This document shows, piece after piece, positions 8,972 to 17,858 of a stretch of DNA of 64,000 nt. Within the stretch, counting starts at the first letter, position 1, and every line of letters starts with the position of its first letter. A program made the translations under genes and the position numbers. The notes below the pieces were generated by a model that saw only the letters and a program-made list of their open reading frames with translations, was not told the DNA's origin and searched no databases. Source of the stretch: CAYSCX01 sp964429575 (GTDB lineage Bacteria; Desulfobacterota; Binatia; Binatales; Binataceae); assembly GCA_964429575.1 (NCBI GenBank), contig CAYSCX010000009.1, positions 24,943 through 88,942 on the forward strand, given 5' to 3'.

Positions 8972-11344
8972 TCAATCGGTGGGTTCGTCGACATGGTCTT
9001 CGGAAATTGGCTCTACTCCGTTCGCGCTGGTCGATGCGACTGGAGACTTGTGCAGCGGACAAATCTGGGTCGGCTCTGTTCCCTTCAAGAACACTCCCTG
9101 CGCTGTAACCGGGCAGTATGGCCCCGCCCGGTACCCGCTGATCGGATCGACGTTCTCGACTATGACGCCGGCCGGAACCGTGAAGTCCAGCTCCGCGCGC
9201 GATGCAGTTGCGGCCTTCATGAATTCGGTCCATGCGGGCAACGACGCTTGCGACCCGGAGAGGCCAAGCCTTTCTTTTTGGTCGAACCCCGTCCATACCA
9301 CGGCCAGCAAGTCAGGCGTGAAGCCCGCAAACCACGCATCGACTTCGCTGTTCGTCGTGCCCGTCTTGCCCGCGGCGATCCGCCTGAATCCGCGCGAGCG
9401 GGCACCCGCGCCGCTGCCGTGATTGATCACGTACTGCAGCATGTGAATCATTTCGTACGCGACTTCGGGCGAAAGCACCTGCTCGGCTTGCAGCTGCAAT
9501 CCCTCGATCACCTTGCCGTTCTGATCGACAACCGCGGTGACCGCATACGGTTTCACCTTCAATCCATAATCCGCGATGATCGAATACGCCTCGGCGATTT
9601 GCATCGGGCTCGCCTCGATTGCGCCGAGCACGATCGACGGATACGGCGGCAGATCGCCAAATCCGAGCCGCTTCGCCATCGCGAGCACGCGTTCGAGGCC
9701 AACCGCATACGCCAGGCGCGAAGTCGCCGAGTTGAGCGACTTGCCGAGCGCCACTTCCAGCATGACGCGTCCGAAGTATTTGCCTTTGTAGTTGTTCGGC
9801 GTCCAACTCATGTCGGTCGCGTAATTCCAGGTGAACGGAAGGTCCTCGATGTAAGACGTGGGAGTGAACTTCACCTCACTTCCGTCCAGCGAGGCTTCGA
9901 ACGCCGAAAGATACGTCACCGGCTTGAACAACGACCCGGGCTGGCGTTTCGACTGCACTACGCGATTGAACTGGCTCCCCTGGTAATTGCGTCCCCCCGC
10001 CATCGCGCGGATGCGGCCGGTTTGCGGTTCGAGCGCGACGAGGCATGACTCGAGTCGCTCGCGTTCGGTGCGCCGGCGCAGATTCGAGTACTTCGCCTCG
10101 AGCGCGGCGAGATTTTCACGTATCGTCTGCTCGGCGAGCTTCTCGAGATGGACATCGAGCGTCGTGAAGATGCGCAGCCCCTCGGCGGTGAGCACTTCGG
10201 GCGGATAGCGTTCCGCCAGTTCCTTCTTCACGTAATCGACGAAGAACGGCGCATCGTTGGTCTCGGTATACACCTCGCGCGGCATCAGCGGTTCGAAGAC
10301 CGCCTGATCGTACGCGGCCTTGCTGATGTACCCGTGCTCGAGCATCAGCGCGAGCACTTCATTGCGTCGCGACCGCGCACGCTCGGGATGCTTCAGCGGA
10401 TTGAGCCGATTGGGTGAGCGGATAATACCGGCGATGGTCGCCATCTCGCCGATGGTCAGGTCGCGCGGCTCCTTGGTGAAGTAATACTCGGAGGCCTCCC
10501 ACACTCCGAAGATTCCCTCCTGGCCGCGCTGACCCAGGTAGATGTCGTTGATGTAGTTCTCGAGGATTTCCTCCTTGGTGAAGCGCTGCTCCGCGATGAC
10601 CGACATCAGCGCTTCTTTCACCTTGCGCTTCCAACTGCGCTGGCGCGTGAGGAAAAAGTTCTTCATCAACTGCTGCGTGAGAGTCGAGCCTCCCTGCCGC
10701 CAACTTCCTGACCACACATCGACCCACAGCGCCTTGATGATTCGGACCGGATCGATTCCGCCGTGCTGATAGAAGCGATGGTCCTCGGCGGCGAGAATCG
10801 CATCGACCAGCGCCGGCGGAATCTGCGAGAGGCGAACCAGATGGCGCTGCTCCCAGATGCCCTCGAAGATCCCGCTGATCAGTTCGGGCTCGAGTTCGAT
10901 GGAGTCAACTGTGCGCGCAGTGCCGGGCTCTTTGATCGCAACGATGGTCTCGTCCTTCGATAATTCAAGTTCGGCCAGCTCACCGCCGTAGTGGCGGTAC
11001 GGATAGGCGAATGAGTGAAGGAACAAGACGAGCTGGCCGCGCTTGCTGTCGATACTGTACTGTCCGCGCGCCGCCACCCTGCCCGGCTCCACGCGATGGT
11101 AGTTGAGCCGCGCGAGCCGCTCGAAGAGCCCGAGGTCCTTCAGATTCTGGCCCCGGTATATGTTGAGCGAATCCGAGTAGATGCGTGACGGGAGGTTCCA
11201 GCGCTTCCCGGCGAAGCGCGTTACGAGTTCCTGGTCGAGCGCCCGATAGTACTTCATGAAGAAGTACACGCCCGGCGGCGCCACGAAGAGCGCCAGACCG
11301 ATGCCCCCGAACAGCGCGATCTTTAACAGCCGTCGAACAGACAT
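8972..11344 (-). CDS. class A penicillin-binding protein (PBP1B-like)
   Basis: This bifunctional peptidoglycan glycosyltransferase/D,D-transpeptidase is 790 residues long. It has a short cytoplasmic N-terminus and one membrane anchor (LFGGIGLALFVAPPG). A UB2H-like segment with SRIYSD and YRRV-type motifs follows. The GT51 domain has EDHRFYQHGGID and GGSTLTQQLMKN, and the transpeptidase domain has SLFK (SxxK), SLN (SxN) and KTGTTNSE (KTG). The domain order is closest to PBP1B. It is transcribed in the same direction as the HtrA gene 61 bp upstream and the TPR gene downstream. All catalytic motifs appear intact. Confidence 0.94.
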   Translation of the reverse strand: MSVRRLLKIALFGGIGLALFVAPPGVYFFMKYYRALDQELVTRFAGKRWNLPSRIYSDSLNIYRGQNLKDLGLFERLARLNYHRVEPGRVAARGQYSIDSKRGQLVLFLHSFAYPYRHYGGELAELELSKDETIVAIKEPGTARTVDSIELEPELISGIFEGIWEQRHLVRLSQIPPALVDAILAAEDHRFYQHGGIDPVRIIKALWVDVWSGSWRQGGSTLTQQLMKNFFLTRQRSWKRKVKEALMSVIAEQRFTKEEILENYINDIYLGQRGQEGIFGVWEASEYYFTKEPRDLTIGEMATIAGIIRSPNRLNPLKHPERARSRRNEVLALMLEHGYISKAAYDQAVFEPLMPREVYTETNDAPFFVDYVKKELAERYPPEVLTAEGLRIFTTLDVHLEKLAEQTIRENLAALEAKYSNLRRRTERERLESCLVALEPQTGRIRAMAGGRNYQGSQFNRVVQSKRQPGSLFKPVTYLSAFEASLDGSEVKFTPTSYIEDLPFTWNYATDMSWTPNNYKGKYFGRVMLEVALGKSLNSATSRLAYAVGLERVLAMAKRLGFGDLPPYPSIVLGAIEASPMQIAEAYSIIADYGLKVKPYAVTAVVDQNGKVIEGLQLQAEQVLSPEVAYEMIHMLQYVINHGSGAGARSRGFRRIAAGKTGTTNSEVDAWFAGFTPDLLAVVWTGFDQKERLGLSGSQASLPAWTEFMKAATASRAELDFTVPAGVIVENVDPISGYRAGPYCPVTAQGVFLKGTEPTQICPLHKSPVASTSANGVEPISEDHVDEPTD

Positions 11345-11405
11345 TCGTCAGCCGGACAGGCGAAGTGAGGACGCAGGATCTTCAGAAGACACGATTGACG
11401 CCCGA

Positions 11406-12839
11406 TCACGACTCGGGCTTGAGCGCGACATAAATGGTGCTGCTGCCGCGTTTTACGAGTAGTAACGGTGACGAGCCGGCATCGACATCCTTGAGCACGC
11501 GATTGTACGACGACACGTCCGCGATTTCGGTGCGGTTGACCTCGAGGATCACGTCGCGCGCGCGCAATCCCGCCCGATCGGCGCGCGAACCGGGCTGCAC
11601 CTCCGCAATCACGATGCCCTTGCTTTGTCCCAGTCCAAGTTCGCGCGCAAGTTCGGCGTTCAGCTCTCGCAGGTAGAGTCCGTACGCGACGCGCTCGCCC
11701 TTGAGCGCCGGCCTGCGCGTAGCAGCCGCGAGCAGCTGCTCCTCCTTGGATTCGGTGACCGTTATTGTGACTTCCTTGTGAGCCTTTTCGCGCACGACTT
11801 TGAGCCGCGCCTGGTGGCCGAGCGGACTGCGGCCCACCAGCAGCGGCAGCTCGCGCCAGTCGTCGATATCCTTGTCGTCGTAGGTCAGGATCACGTCGCC
11901 GCGCTTCAACCCGGCTGCGCTTGCGGGTCCCTTTGCAAGCACTTGCGCGATCAATGCGCCGCGCGCCTGCGGCAGGCCGATCGAATCCGCGAGTTCGGGC
12001 GTCACCTCCTGAATGTGAACTCCAAGCCAACCGCGCGTCACGCGCCCCGTGGCCTTCAGTTGCGGCAGTTCTTCCTTGACCAGATTGATCGTAATCGCGA
12101 AGCCGATGCCGTTGTTCATCCCGGTACGTGTGAAGATCGCCGAGTTGACGCCGACCACCTGCCCGCGCGTGTCGATTAACGGCCCGCCCGAGTTGCCCTG
12201 GTTTATCGACGCGTCCGTCTGGATAAATTCGTCGAAGTTGCCCGGAATGAAACGCCCCTTGGCGCTCACGATTCCCACCGTGACCGAGTGGCTGAAGCCG
12301 AACGGATTGCCGATCGCCATCACCCACTGACCCACGCGCAATTCATCGGAGTTGCCGAGCGGCGCGATAGAAAGCTCCCGCTTCGGCTCGATCTTCAGTA
12401 GCGCGATGTCGCTCTTGCTGTCGCGTCCAACGATCTTGGCGACGTATTGCTCTCCGTTCTGCGTGAAGACCCTGATCGTGCCTCCGTTCTGGACCACGTG
12501 TTCGTTGGTGAGAATGTAGCCGTCGCCCGTGATGACGAACCCCGAGCCGAGGCTCTTGCCGGGACCAAAGCGCGGAAACTCCTCCTGCGGACTCGCAGCA
12601 CCACCTGTTCCACCTGAGCTCTCGGTGGAAGACTCGCTGGACTCGGTCGAGATGCTGACGACGGATGGGCTCAGTTTTTCGGCCAGGTCGGCGAAGTCGG
12701 GCAGCGTCTCCGCTCGAACCGAGCGCATCTCGGGAGGGAGTTCCGTCCACAATTGCTCGTCGGCGCTCGCGCGGACTCCGGCCGCGAGCGTGAAAGCGGC
12801 TACGAGCACTGCAAGGTGAAACCGAAAAATGGCTGGCAT
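11406..12839 (-). CDS. periplasmic HtrA/DegP-type serine protease
   Basis: DegP/DegQ family protease-chaperone for misfolded envelope proteins. It has a signal peptide (FHLAVLVAAFTLAAG, cleavage near RASA). The catalytic triad is visible as NEHVV (His), SKSDIALL (Asp) and GNSGGPL (Ser). Two PDZ domains follow, each with a GLKRGDVIL or GLRARDVIL-type element. A Ser/Thr/Glu-rich flexible insert separates the N-terminus from the trypsin-like domain. I use the ATG at 12839; a GTG two codons upstream (12845) is equally possible. About 20 bp separates it from the DUF1844 gene upstream. DegP and DegQ cannot be told apart here. Confidence 0.93.
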   Translation of the reverse strand: MPAIFRFHLAVLVAAFTLAAGVRASADEQLWTELPPEMRSVRAETLPDFADLAEKLSPSVVSISTESSESSTESSGGTGGAASPQEEFPRFGPGKSLGSGFVITGDGYILTNEHVVQNGGTIRVFTQNGEQYVAKIVGRDSKSDIALLKIEPKRELSIAPLGNSDELRVGQWVMAIGNPFGFSHSVTVGIVSAKGRFIPGNFDEFIQTDASINQGNSGGPLIDTRGQVVGVNSAIFTRTGMNNGIGFAITINLVKEELPQLKATGRVTRGWLGVHIQEVTPELADSIGLPQARGALIAQVLAKGPASAAGLKRGDVILTYDDKDIDDWRELPLLVGRSPLGHQARLKVVREKAHKEVTITVTESKEEQLLAAATRRPALKGERVAYGLYLRELNAELARELGLGQSKGIVIAEVQPGSRADRAGLRARDVILEVNRTEIADVSSYNRVLKDVDAGSSPLLLVKRGSSTIYVALKPES

Positions 12840-12858
12840 CGCCACAAGAATCAGCGGC

Positions 12859-13350
12859 TCAGCGTCCCGCCGGCTGCCTCGCTATCTCAACGTATTTCAT
12901 TCGCAAATCAAAGAGAATCGCGTCCACCAGCTGCTCTTCATCGCGATTAAGGTTTCCGCGCGTCTTATCACGCAGCATTCCGATGATGTCGATGATCTGC
13001 TGCGCCGCCTTGAGGTCGCGGTGGCGCTCGCCGCTGGCCGGATCGGCAATCTCGCCCAGCAGCGCCAGCGCCTCGGTCGAAAGGCTCACCACAAACGTCG
13101 CGAAGTTGATTTCCGGTTCGGGCGACTCCGCCGGCTTCGTCCTCGCAGAGGTGCGCGGCGTGCGTTCGGCGGCAGCCGAGGATTGACCGGCAGTCGCTTG
13201 AGAGCTCTTCTCCGCGCCGTGAGACGCTTGCGAGGTAGTGTCCTGCGCGTCCGGTGCGCCCTGATGTTCCGGCTTGAGTTCGCCCTCGGCGGAAAAACGC
13301 CTGCGGTCGTCGACCTTGAATCCCTTCTGCTTGCTTTCCTCCTCCGTCAC
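12859..13350 (-). CDS. DUF1844 domain protein
   Basis: The 163-residue protein has a charged, low-complexity N-terminal half rich in Ser, Ala, Glu and Thr. Its conserved C-terminal half (about 80-155) matches DUF1844 as I know it: FATFVVSLSTEALALLGE, a DPASG element, AAQQIIDIIGML and a helix ending DLRMKYVE. The family has no established biochemical role. It lies between htpX (15 bp upstream) and htrA, so it sits among envelope quality-control proteases, and co-transcription with them is likely. Confidence 0.85.
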   Translation of the reverse strand: MTEEESKQKGFKVDDRRRFSAEGELKPEHQGAPDAQDTTSQASHGAEKSSQATAGQSSAAAERTPRTSARTKPAESPEPEINFATFVVSLSTEALALLGEIADPASGERHRDLKAAQQIIDIIGMLRDKTRGNLNRDEEQLVDAILFDLRMKYVEIARQPAGR

Positions 13351-13365
13351 GATCTTCGCCTCCCG

Positions 13366-14223
13366 TTAGGCGCGCGCGCCGCGAGCCATGCTTTCGAGCC
13401 TTCGGATGCGCTCCTCAAGTGGCGGATGCGTGGAGAAGAGCCTTGAGAATCCCTGCCCGCTCAGTGGATTGACGATGAACAGATGCGCGGTGGCTTGGCC
13501 CGAATCGAGCGGCATGCGCTCGTTGGCCATCTCGAGTTTGCGCAGCGCGCTTGCCAGCGCCAGTGGGTTCCCGACCAGCTTGGCGCCGCTCGCGTCGGCC
13601 TGGTACTCGCGAGTGCGCGACACCGCCATCTGAATCATCGCCGCCGCAATCGGCGCGAAGATCGCCGCCGCGATGAGTCCGAGCAATCCGCCGCGGCCGT
13701 TATCGTCGCGCTGTCCCATGCCGAAAATCGCGCCCCACCGAATCATCGTCGCGATCATCATGATCGCGCCCGCGATCGTAGCTGCGATCGAACTGATCAG
13801 AATGTCGCGATTGATGACATGCGATAGTTCGTGACCGATGACGCCCTTGAGCTCCTCGCGATTGCAGATTCTCATTATCCCGTGTGTGACCGCCACCGCC
13901 GCGTGCGACGGGCTGCGCCCGGTCGCGAAAGCATTGGGCGTATCGCTGTCGATCATGTACAGGCGTGGAGTCGGGATGCCCGCGGAATGCGCGAGCTCCG
14001 ACACTATCGAGTAGAGCTCGGGTGACGAATTCGCATCCAGCGGTTTCGCGCCGTACGCCGCCAGCACCATCTTGTCCGAGAACCAATAGCTGAAGAAATT
14101 CATCGCGGCCGCGAAAATCAATGCGATTACCAGACCTTGCCGGCCTCCCAATACCCCTCCCAGTAGCATCAACACGCCGGTCAAAAGACCGAGCAGAACT
14201 GTAGTTTTGAACATGCTGGTCAT
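13366..14223 (-). CDS. htpX: membrane zinc metalloprotease
   Basis: HtpX is an M48 membrane protease that degrades damaged inner-membrane proteins. The 285-residue product starts with two hydrophobic helices and contains the zinc-binding HELSH motif in VIGHELSHVINRD, two further membrane segments, and the third-ligand region TREYQADASGAKL. The ATG at 14223 is preceded by a GGAGGT ribosome site about 9 bp away, which decides the start over the ATG at 14214. Downstream genes (DUF1844, htrA, PBP) are on the same strand and closely spaced. A short upstream reading frame overlaps this start (see 14220). Confidence 0.95.
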   Translation of the reverse strand: MTSMFKTTVLLGLLTGVLMLLGGVLGGRQGLVIALIFAAAMNFFSYWFSDKMVLAAYGAKPLDANSSPELYSIVSELAHSAGIPTPRLYMIDSDTPNAFATGRSPSHAAVAVTHGIMRICNREELKGVIGHELSHVINRDILISSIAATIAGAIMMIATMIRWGAIFGMGQRDDNGRGGLLGLIAAAIFAPIAAAMIQMAVSRTREYQADASGAKLVGNPLALASALRKLEMANERMPLDSGQATAHLFIVNPLSGQGFSRLFSTHPPLEERIRRLESMARGARA

Positions 14224-14408
14224 GAATGCCCACCTCCAAACGAGCCGCGCAGCGTCGTCCGCGCCAGCGGATTGCCCGACGCGGGCCGGATGCCGCAAAA
14301 ACCGTTCAAATCAGGGTTACACAGGCCGAATCGAAGCAGCAAATCGAAGCTACGCCAGACGTTTTCGACAGTCAACGCAAGCCCCCCAAACCGTGCAGGA
14401 ATCGACAT
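14220..14408 (-). CDS. candidate 62-residue ORF coupled to htpX
   Basis: An ATG at 14408 is preceded by AAGGAG at a 5 bp spacing, and its TGA overlaps the htpX ATG in an ATGA arrangement. The predicted peptide starts MSIPARFGGLALTVENVWRS and has no family I recognise, no clear signal peptide and two cysteines. It fills the space between the GT9 gene and htpX. It could be a leader that couples translation to htpX, or chance. The ribosome site and overlap are seen directly; the function is unknown. Confidence 0.35.
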   Translation of the reverse strand: MSIPARFGGLALTVENVWRSFDLLLRFGLCNPDLNGFCGIRPASGNPLARTTLRGSFGGGHS

Positions 14409-14443
14409 CTCCACTCCTTGGTAAAGACGAACTTCGCGTCGAA

Positions 14444-15400
14444 TCATTCGGTTTGCGCGCCCCAATCGATGGCGTCGTTCGCTGCCGCGACCACCTCGTC
14501 GGTGGAAATCGACGCAATCGGTTCACGACGGATCGCTAGCACTCGTCCCAGCGGTCGCCATCGCGCGGGATCCGTCGGTCCGAACAGCACCACCGACGGC
14601 GCACCTGCTGCGGCTGCGAGATGCGAGACGCCCGAATCATTGCCTACGTACACGCCCGCCAGCCGGGCAAGTCCCGCGAGCGCCGCGAGCGACGGTGACG
14701 AGATTACTGGCGCGCGGCAAGTGGCGAGCTGTTCGCGAAGCCGTTCCTCTGCGGCGCCGACGACGGTCAACACGCCCCGGCCGATTGCTGCCAGTCGATT
14801 CGCAAGCGCCACGAAGTTGCCCACGGGCCAGTTCTTCGCCGGGCTTCCACTGCCGGGGTGAATCAGCACGAACTGGTGCGGCGCGAGCTTGAACCGATCA
14901 AGAACGCGCGTAGCCGCTTCGACGTCTTCCTGCAGCACTTCGATGCTTGTGTCAGCCGCGCTGCCGGATTCGCCGATTGCGCCGAGGTACGCGCCGGCAA
15001 CGTGGCCGTCGCCGTCGGGACGAAACCGACCGAAGCTGACGGCCGCCTCGCCGGCCGCGCGCGAGAGTGCGCTACGGAAACGTCCATCGTCCGCCGCGAA
15101 AAAAGAGTAGATGTACGAGAACTCGGCGAAGAATCGCCCAGCAACCTGACCTGCGTCGCCGCCGCTCACGAACAGCGCACCCACCTCGCGCCGTTCGATC
15201 GAATGCGCGCGCGCGACCCCGATGCGCCTCACCGCGAAATTCGCAAGCTCGTCTCGCGCCATCAGCTCCAGCGATGAGCCTCGATGACGCCGCGCCAGCG
15301 CGCGCAATGTCGGCGCGACCAGGATAAGGTCGCCCAATGCGCCCGGAAAGATTACCAGCACGCGCGGCTGCGATCGCGGATCAACCGAAGGTTGCGTCAC
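14444..15400 (-). CDS. glycosyltransferase family 9 (heptosyltransferase-like)
   Basis: This 318-residue protein resembles ADP-heptose:LPS heptosyltransferases (GT9, WaaF/WaaC/RfaF type), which extend the LPS inner core. Seen are the N-terminal Rossmann start RVLVIFPGALGDLILVAPTL, and in the C-terminal half LIHPGSGSPAKNWP, YVGNDSGVSHLAAAAG and VLFGPTDPARW, all typical of the family. The GTG at 15400 is the plausible start, because the upstream frame is Arg/His-rich shadow sequence overlapping cysK. It is divergent from cysK with about 108 bp between starts. The exact sugar and acceptor are not determined. Confidence 0.88.
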   Translation of the reverse strand: MTQPSVDPRSQPRVLVIFPGALGDLILVAPTLRALARRHRGSSLELMARDELANFAVRRIGVARAHSIERREVGALFVSGGDAGQVAGRFFAEFSYIYSFFAADDGRFRSALSRAAGEAAVSFGRFRPDGDGHVAGAYLGAIGESGSAADTSIEVLQEDVEAATRVLDRFKLAPHQFVLIHPGSGSPAKNWPVGNFVALANRLAAIGRGVLTVVGAAEERLREQLATCRAPVISSPSLAALAGLARLAGVYVGNDSGVSHLAAAAGAPSVVLFGPTDPARWRPLGRVLAIRREPIASISTDEVVAAANDAIDWGAQTE

Positions 15401-15508
15401 CGTGGCCGGAAGTCTATCAAAGCCGGGTCGCGTCGCGTGCGCGCGCGACACACCCACCGCGCGCGTTTCTGTCGCAAACGGCGGCACTTTGCGGGTAGAA
15501 TCGACGCC

Positions 15509-16444
15509 ATGCCGGTAAGCGTCGCACGTTCCCCAATCGAGCTCATCGGCCGCACTCCCGTCGTGCGGCTCAACCGCTTGCCCGGCAAGGACGACGCCGA
15601 AGTTTGGGCGAAGCTCGAGAACTTCAATCCCGGCGGCAGCGTCAAGGATCGCATCTGCCTCTCGATGATCGAGGCGGCCGAGCGCGAAGGGCGCATCAAG
15701 CCGGGCGATACGATTGTCGAGCCGACCTCGGGTAACACCGGAATCGGGCTCGCGCTGGTCGCCGCCGTCAAGGGTTACAAACTCATCCTCACCATGCCCG
15801 ACACGATGAGCGAGGAACGCCGCTCGCTCCTGGCGGCGTACGGCGCGGAGTTGATTCTCACACCCGACACTCGCGGGATGCATGCGGCGGTCGCGAAGGC
15901 CGAGGAGTTAGTGCGGCAGAATCCGAGCTACTACATGCCTCAGCAGTTCGCGAATCCCGCCAATCCCGCGGTGCATTACTCGAGTACCGGACCGGAATTG
16001 ATCGAGCAACTGCCGCAGATCGACGCGTTCATTTCCGGCGTCGGCACCGGCGGTACCATCACCGGCGTCGGCCGCTGCCTGCGCGAGCATTTGAAGAACC
16101 GTGTGCTGATCGTCGCGGTTGAACCCAAGAGTTCGCCGGTCCTTTCCGGCGGAGAAGCGGGATTTCACAAAATCCAGGGGATCGGCGCGGGATTCATTCC
16201 CAAGAATCTCGACACCAAGATTTACGACGAAGTGATCGCCGTGAGCGACGACGACGCCACGCAGCACTCGCGCCGTCTGGCGCGCGAGGAAGGAATCCTC
16301 GTCGGCATCTCCTCGGGCGCGAACTGTTGCGCCGCGCTCGCGGTAGCTAAGCGGCTGGGCAAGGGCAAGGTCGTCGCGGTCGTGTTCTGCGACACCGGCG
16401 AGCGCTACCTCACCACCGGCCTGTTCCAGGCCGAGGGTATCTGA
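15509..16444 (+). CDS. cysK: cysteine synthase A
   Basis: PLP enzyme that makes cysteine from O-acetylserine and sulfide. The 311-residue protein has the PLP lysine in NPGGSVKDR, the substrate loop PTSGNTGIG, the phosphate-binding GVGTGGTITG and the C-terminal SSGAN segment. I chose the ATG at 15509; upstream frame is Arg-rich and noncoding-like. It is followed 19 bp later by larE on the same strand, and the pair probably forms an operon linked by sulfur metabolism. O-phosphoserine or cystathionine-beta-synthase-like activity cannot be excluded by sequence alone. Confidence 0.95.
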   Translation: MPVSVARSPIELIGRTPVVRLNRLPGKDDAEVWAKLENFNPGGSVKDRICLSMIEAAEREGRIKPGDTIVEPTSGNTGIGLALVAAVKGYKLILTMPDTMSEERRSLLAAYGAELILTPDTRGMHAAVAKAEELVRQNPSYYMPQQFANPANPAVHYSSTGPELIEQLPQIDAFISGVGTGGTITGVGRCLREHLKNRVLIVAVEPKSSPVLSGGEAGFHKIQGIGAGFIPKNLDTKIYDEVIAVSDDDATQHSRRLAREEGILVGISSGANCCAALAVAKRLGKGKVVAVVFCDTGERYLTTGLFQAEGI

Positions 16445-16463
16445 CGACAGCGCATCGAACGCG

Positions 16464-17300
16464 ATGAACGCGATTCAGCAAAAGCTCGAACGGCTCCGTG
16501 CCTTCTTCGCGCCGCTCGACTCGGTGATGGTCGCCTTCTCCGGCGGCGTCGATTCGACGTTCGTGCTCAAGGTCGCGCATCAATCGATCGGCGACCGTGT
16601 GCTCGCGTTGACCACCACGTCGCCCACGATGCCCGATGACGACCACCAGTCCGCCGTCGAGATGGCGCGGCTCATCGGCGCGCGACACCTTGTGATTGAG
16701 TCGAACGAACTCGAGATTCCCGGCTACGCACACAACCCGCTCAACCGTTGCTACCTCTGCAAGCACAATTTGTTCACCGTGTGTGAGGCCAAGGCGGACG
16801 AACTCGGCATCGCGACGATCGTTGACGGTCTCAATCTCGACGATCTGACCGACTACCGGCCTGGAATACAGGCCGCCGGCGAGAAACGCGTGCGGCATCC
16901 GCTGGTTGAAGCCGAACTGACCAAGGCCGAGATACGTGAACTGTCGCGCGCGGTCGGTTTGCCGACCTGGGACCGTCCCGCATCGCCGTGTCTCTCATCG
17001 CGCTTCCCGTATGGCACCGAGATCACGCCCGACGGTCTAAGGAAGGTCGGCGAGGGCGAGAAGGTGCTCCATGCGCTTGGCTTCAAGGTCGCGCGCGTGC
17101 GCTACCATGGCGATGTTGCGCGGATCGAAGTCGAACAGCGCGAGGTGCCGCGGCTTTTCAGTCCCGAACTGCGCGAAACGGTTGACCGCGAGCTGAAGCG
17201 CATCGGCTTCCGCTTCGTCACCGTCGATCTGAAGGGCTTTCGCTCCGGCTCGTTGAACGAGGGTATCGTCGCGGCTGGCAAGCCCAGGTCCGCGAACTAA
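16464..17300 (+). CDS. larE: ATP-dependent sulfur transferase LarE
   Basis: LarE is a PP-loop enzyme that inserts sulfur into the nickel-pincer nucleotide cofactor of lactate racemase and related enzymes. The PP-loop motif SGGVDST (26-32) and PCLSSRFPYG are present. Cysteines sit at C96 and C99 (CYLC) and at C176. C176 matches the sacrificial cysteine of Lactobacillus LarE, while the added CxxC is the pattern of the three-cysteine LarE type reported to hold a 4Fe-4S cluster. LarB, LarC and LarA are not in the window. It directly follows cysK, a possible link to cysteine or sulfide supply. Confidence 0.92.
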   Translation: MNAIQQKLERLRAFFAPLDSVMVAFSGGVDSTFVLKVAHQSIGDRVLALTTTSPTMPDDDHQSAVEMARLIGARHLVIESNELEIPGYAHNPLNRCYLCKHNLFTVCEAKADELGIATIVDGLNLDDLTDYRPGIQAAGEKRVRHPLVEAELTKAEIRELSRAVGLPTWDRPASPCLSSRFPYGTEITPDGLRKVGEGEKVLHALGFKVARVRYHGDVARIEVEQREVPRLFSPELRETVDRELKRIGFRFVTVDLKGFRSGSLNEGIVAAGKPRSAN

Positions 17301-17321
17301 TCACTCTGCGTCAAATCTGAA

Positions 17322-17735
17322 TCAGTGTGTGGCGTCAGCGTCGGCGTGTGACTCGCAGTACGCAGACGCACCGTCGCGGCCGCCGCGCTCGGTCACCGTG
17401 ACGTTGATAATTTCCGCCGCGCGCGCCAGCGGAACGTCGAGCTGCTCTGCGACTTTCTCTGAAAGCTGGTGCGCCGCATTGATCGCGCGTTTGCGCAGCT
17501 CGTCGGTGTCCTGTTCCATCATCATTTCGCGCGCAAATTCCGGCGTCATCTCGCACCAGATGTGCATCGCTGCGCTCTTCTGTTGTTCGCTGATGGGAGC
17601 CGACGCGGTCGGCGGCGAATCGGTGGAAGGAGGCTCGGCGTCTTGTCGGGTGCATGCGGAGGCTAGAATCGCGATCAGCAGAACCGCGACCGAACAGGAG
17701 AGCAGCCCACTGAAGTACCATCGCGAGCGTCGCAT
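17322..17735 (-). CDS. hypothetical lipoprotein
   Basis: The 137-residue product has a basic N-terminus (MRRSRWYF), a hydrophobic core and the lipobox LASAC, so it is probably a lipid-anchored envelope protein. After a Ser/Pro/Thr-rich spacer, the mature part contains a helical region with WCEMTPEFAREMMMEQDTDE and a segment INAAHQLSEKVAEQL; one cysteine recurs near the C-terminus. No family recognised. The ATG at 17735 is preferred over 17777 because it begins the signal peptide. It is convergent with larE and lies 123 bp downstream of ispD. Confidence 0.7.
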   Translation of the reverse strand: MRRSRWYFSGLLSCSVAVLLIAILASACTRQDAEPPSTDSPPTASAPISEQQKSAAMHIWCEMTPEFAREMMMEQDTDELRKRAINAAHQLSEKVAEQLDVPLARAAEIINVTVTERGGRDGASAYCESHADADATH

Positions 17736-17858
17736 CCTCGATCCCTCCTCAGCGTGCGCGGCCGCGTGGGACCGCATCGAGCGTCATGTGACGATGGCAG
17801 ATCGCTCGCAGCGACCCAACCGGGACTCCCGCACGGTGTCTCTCGCGTAAATTGAGCT

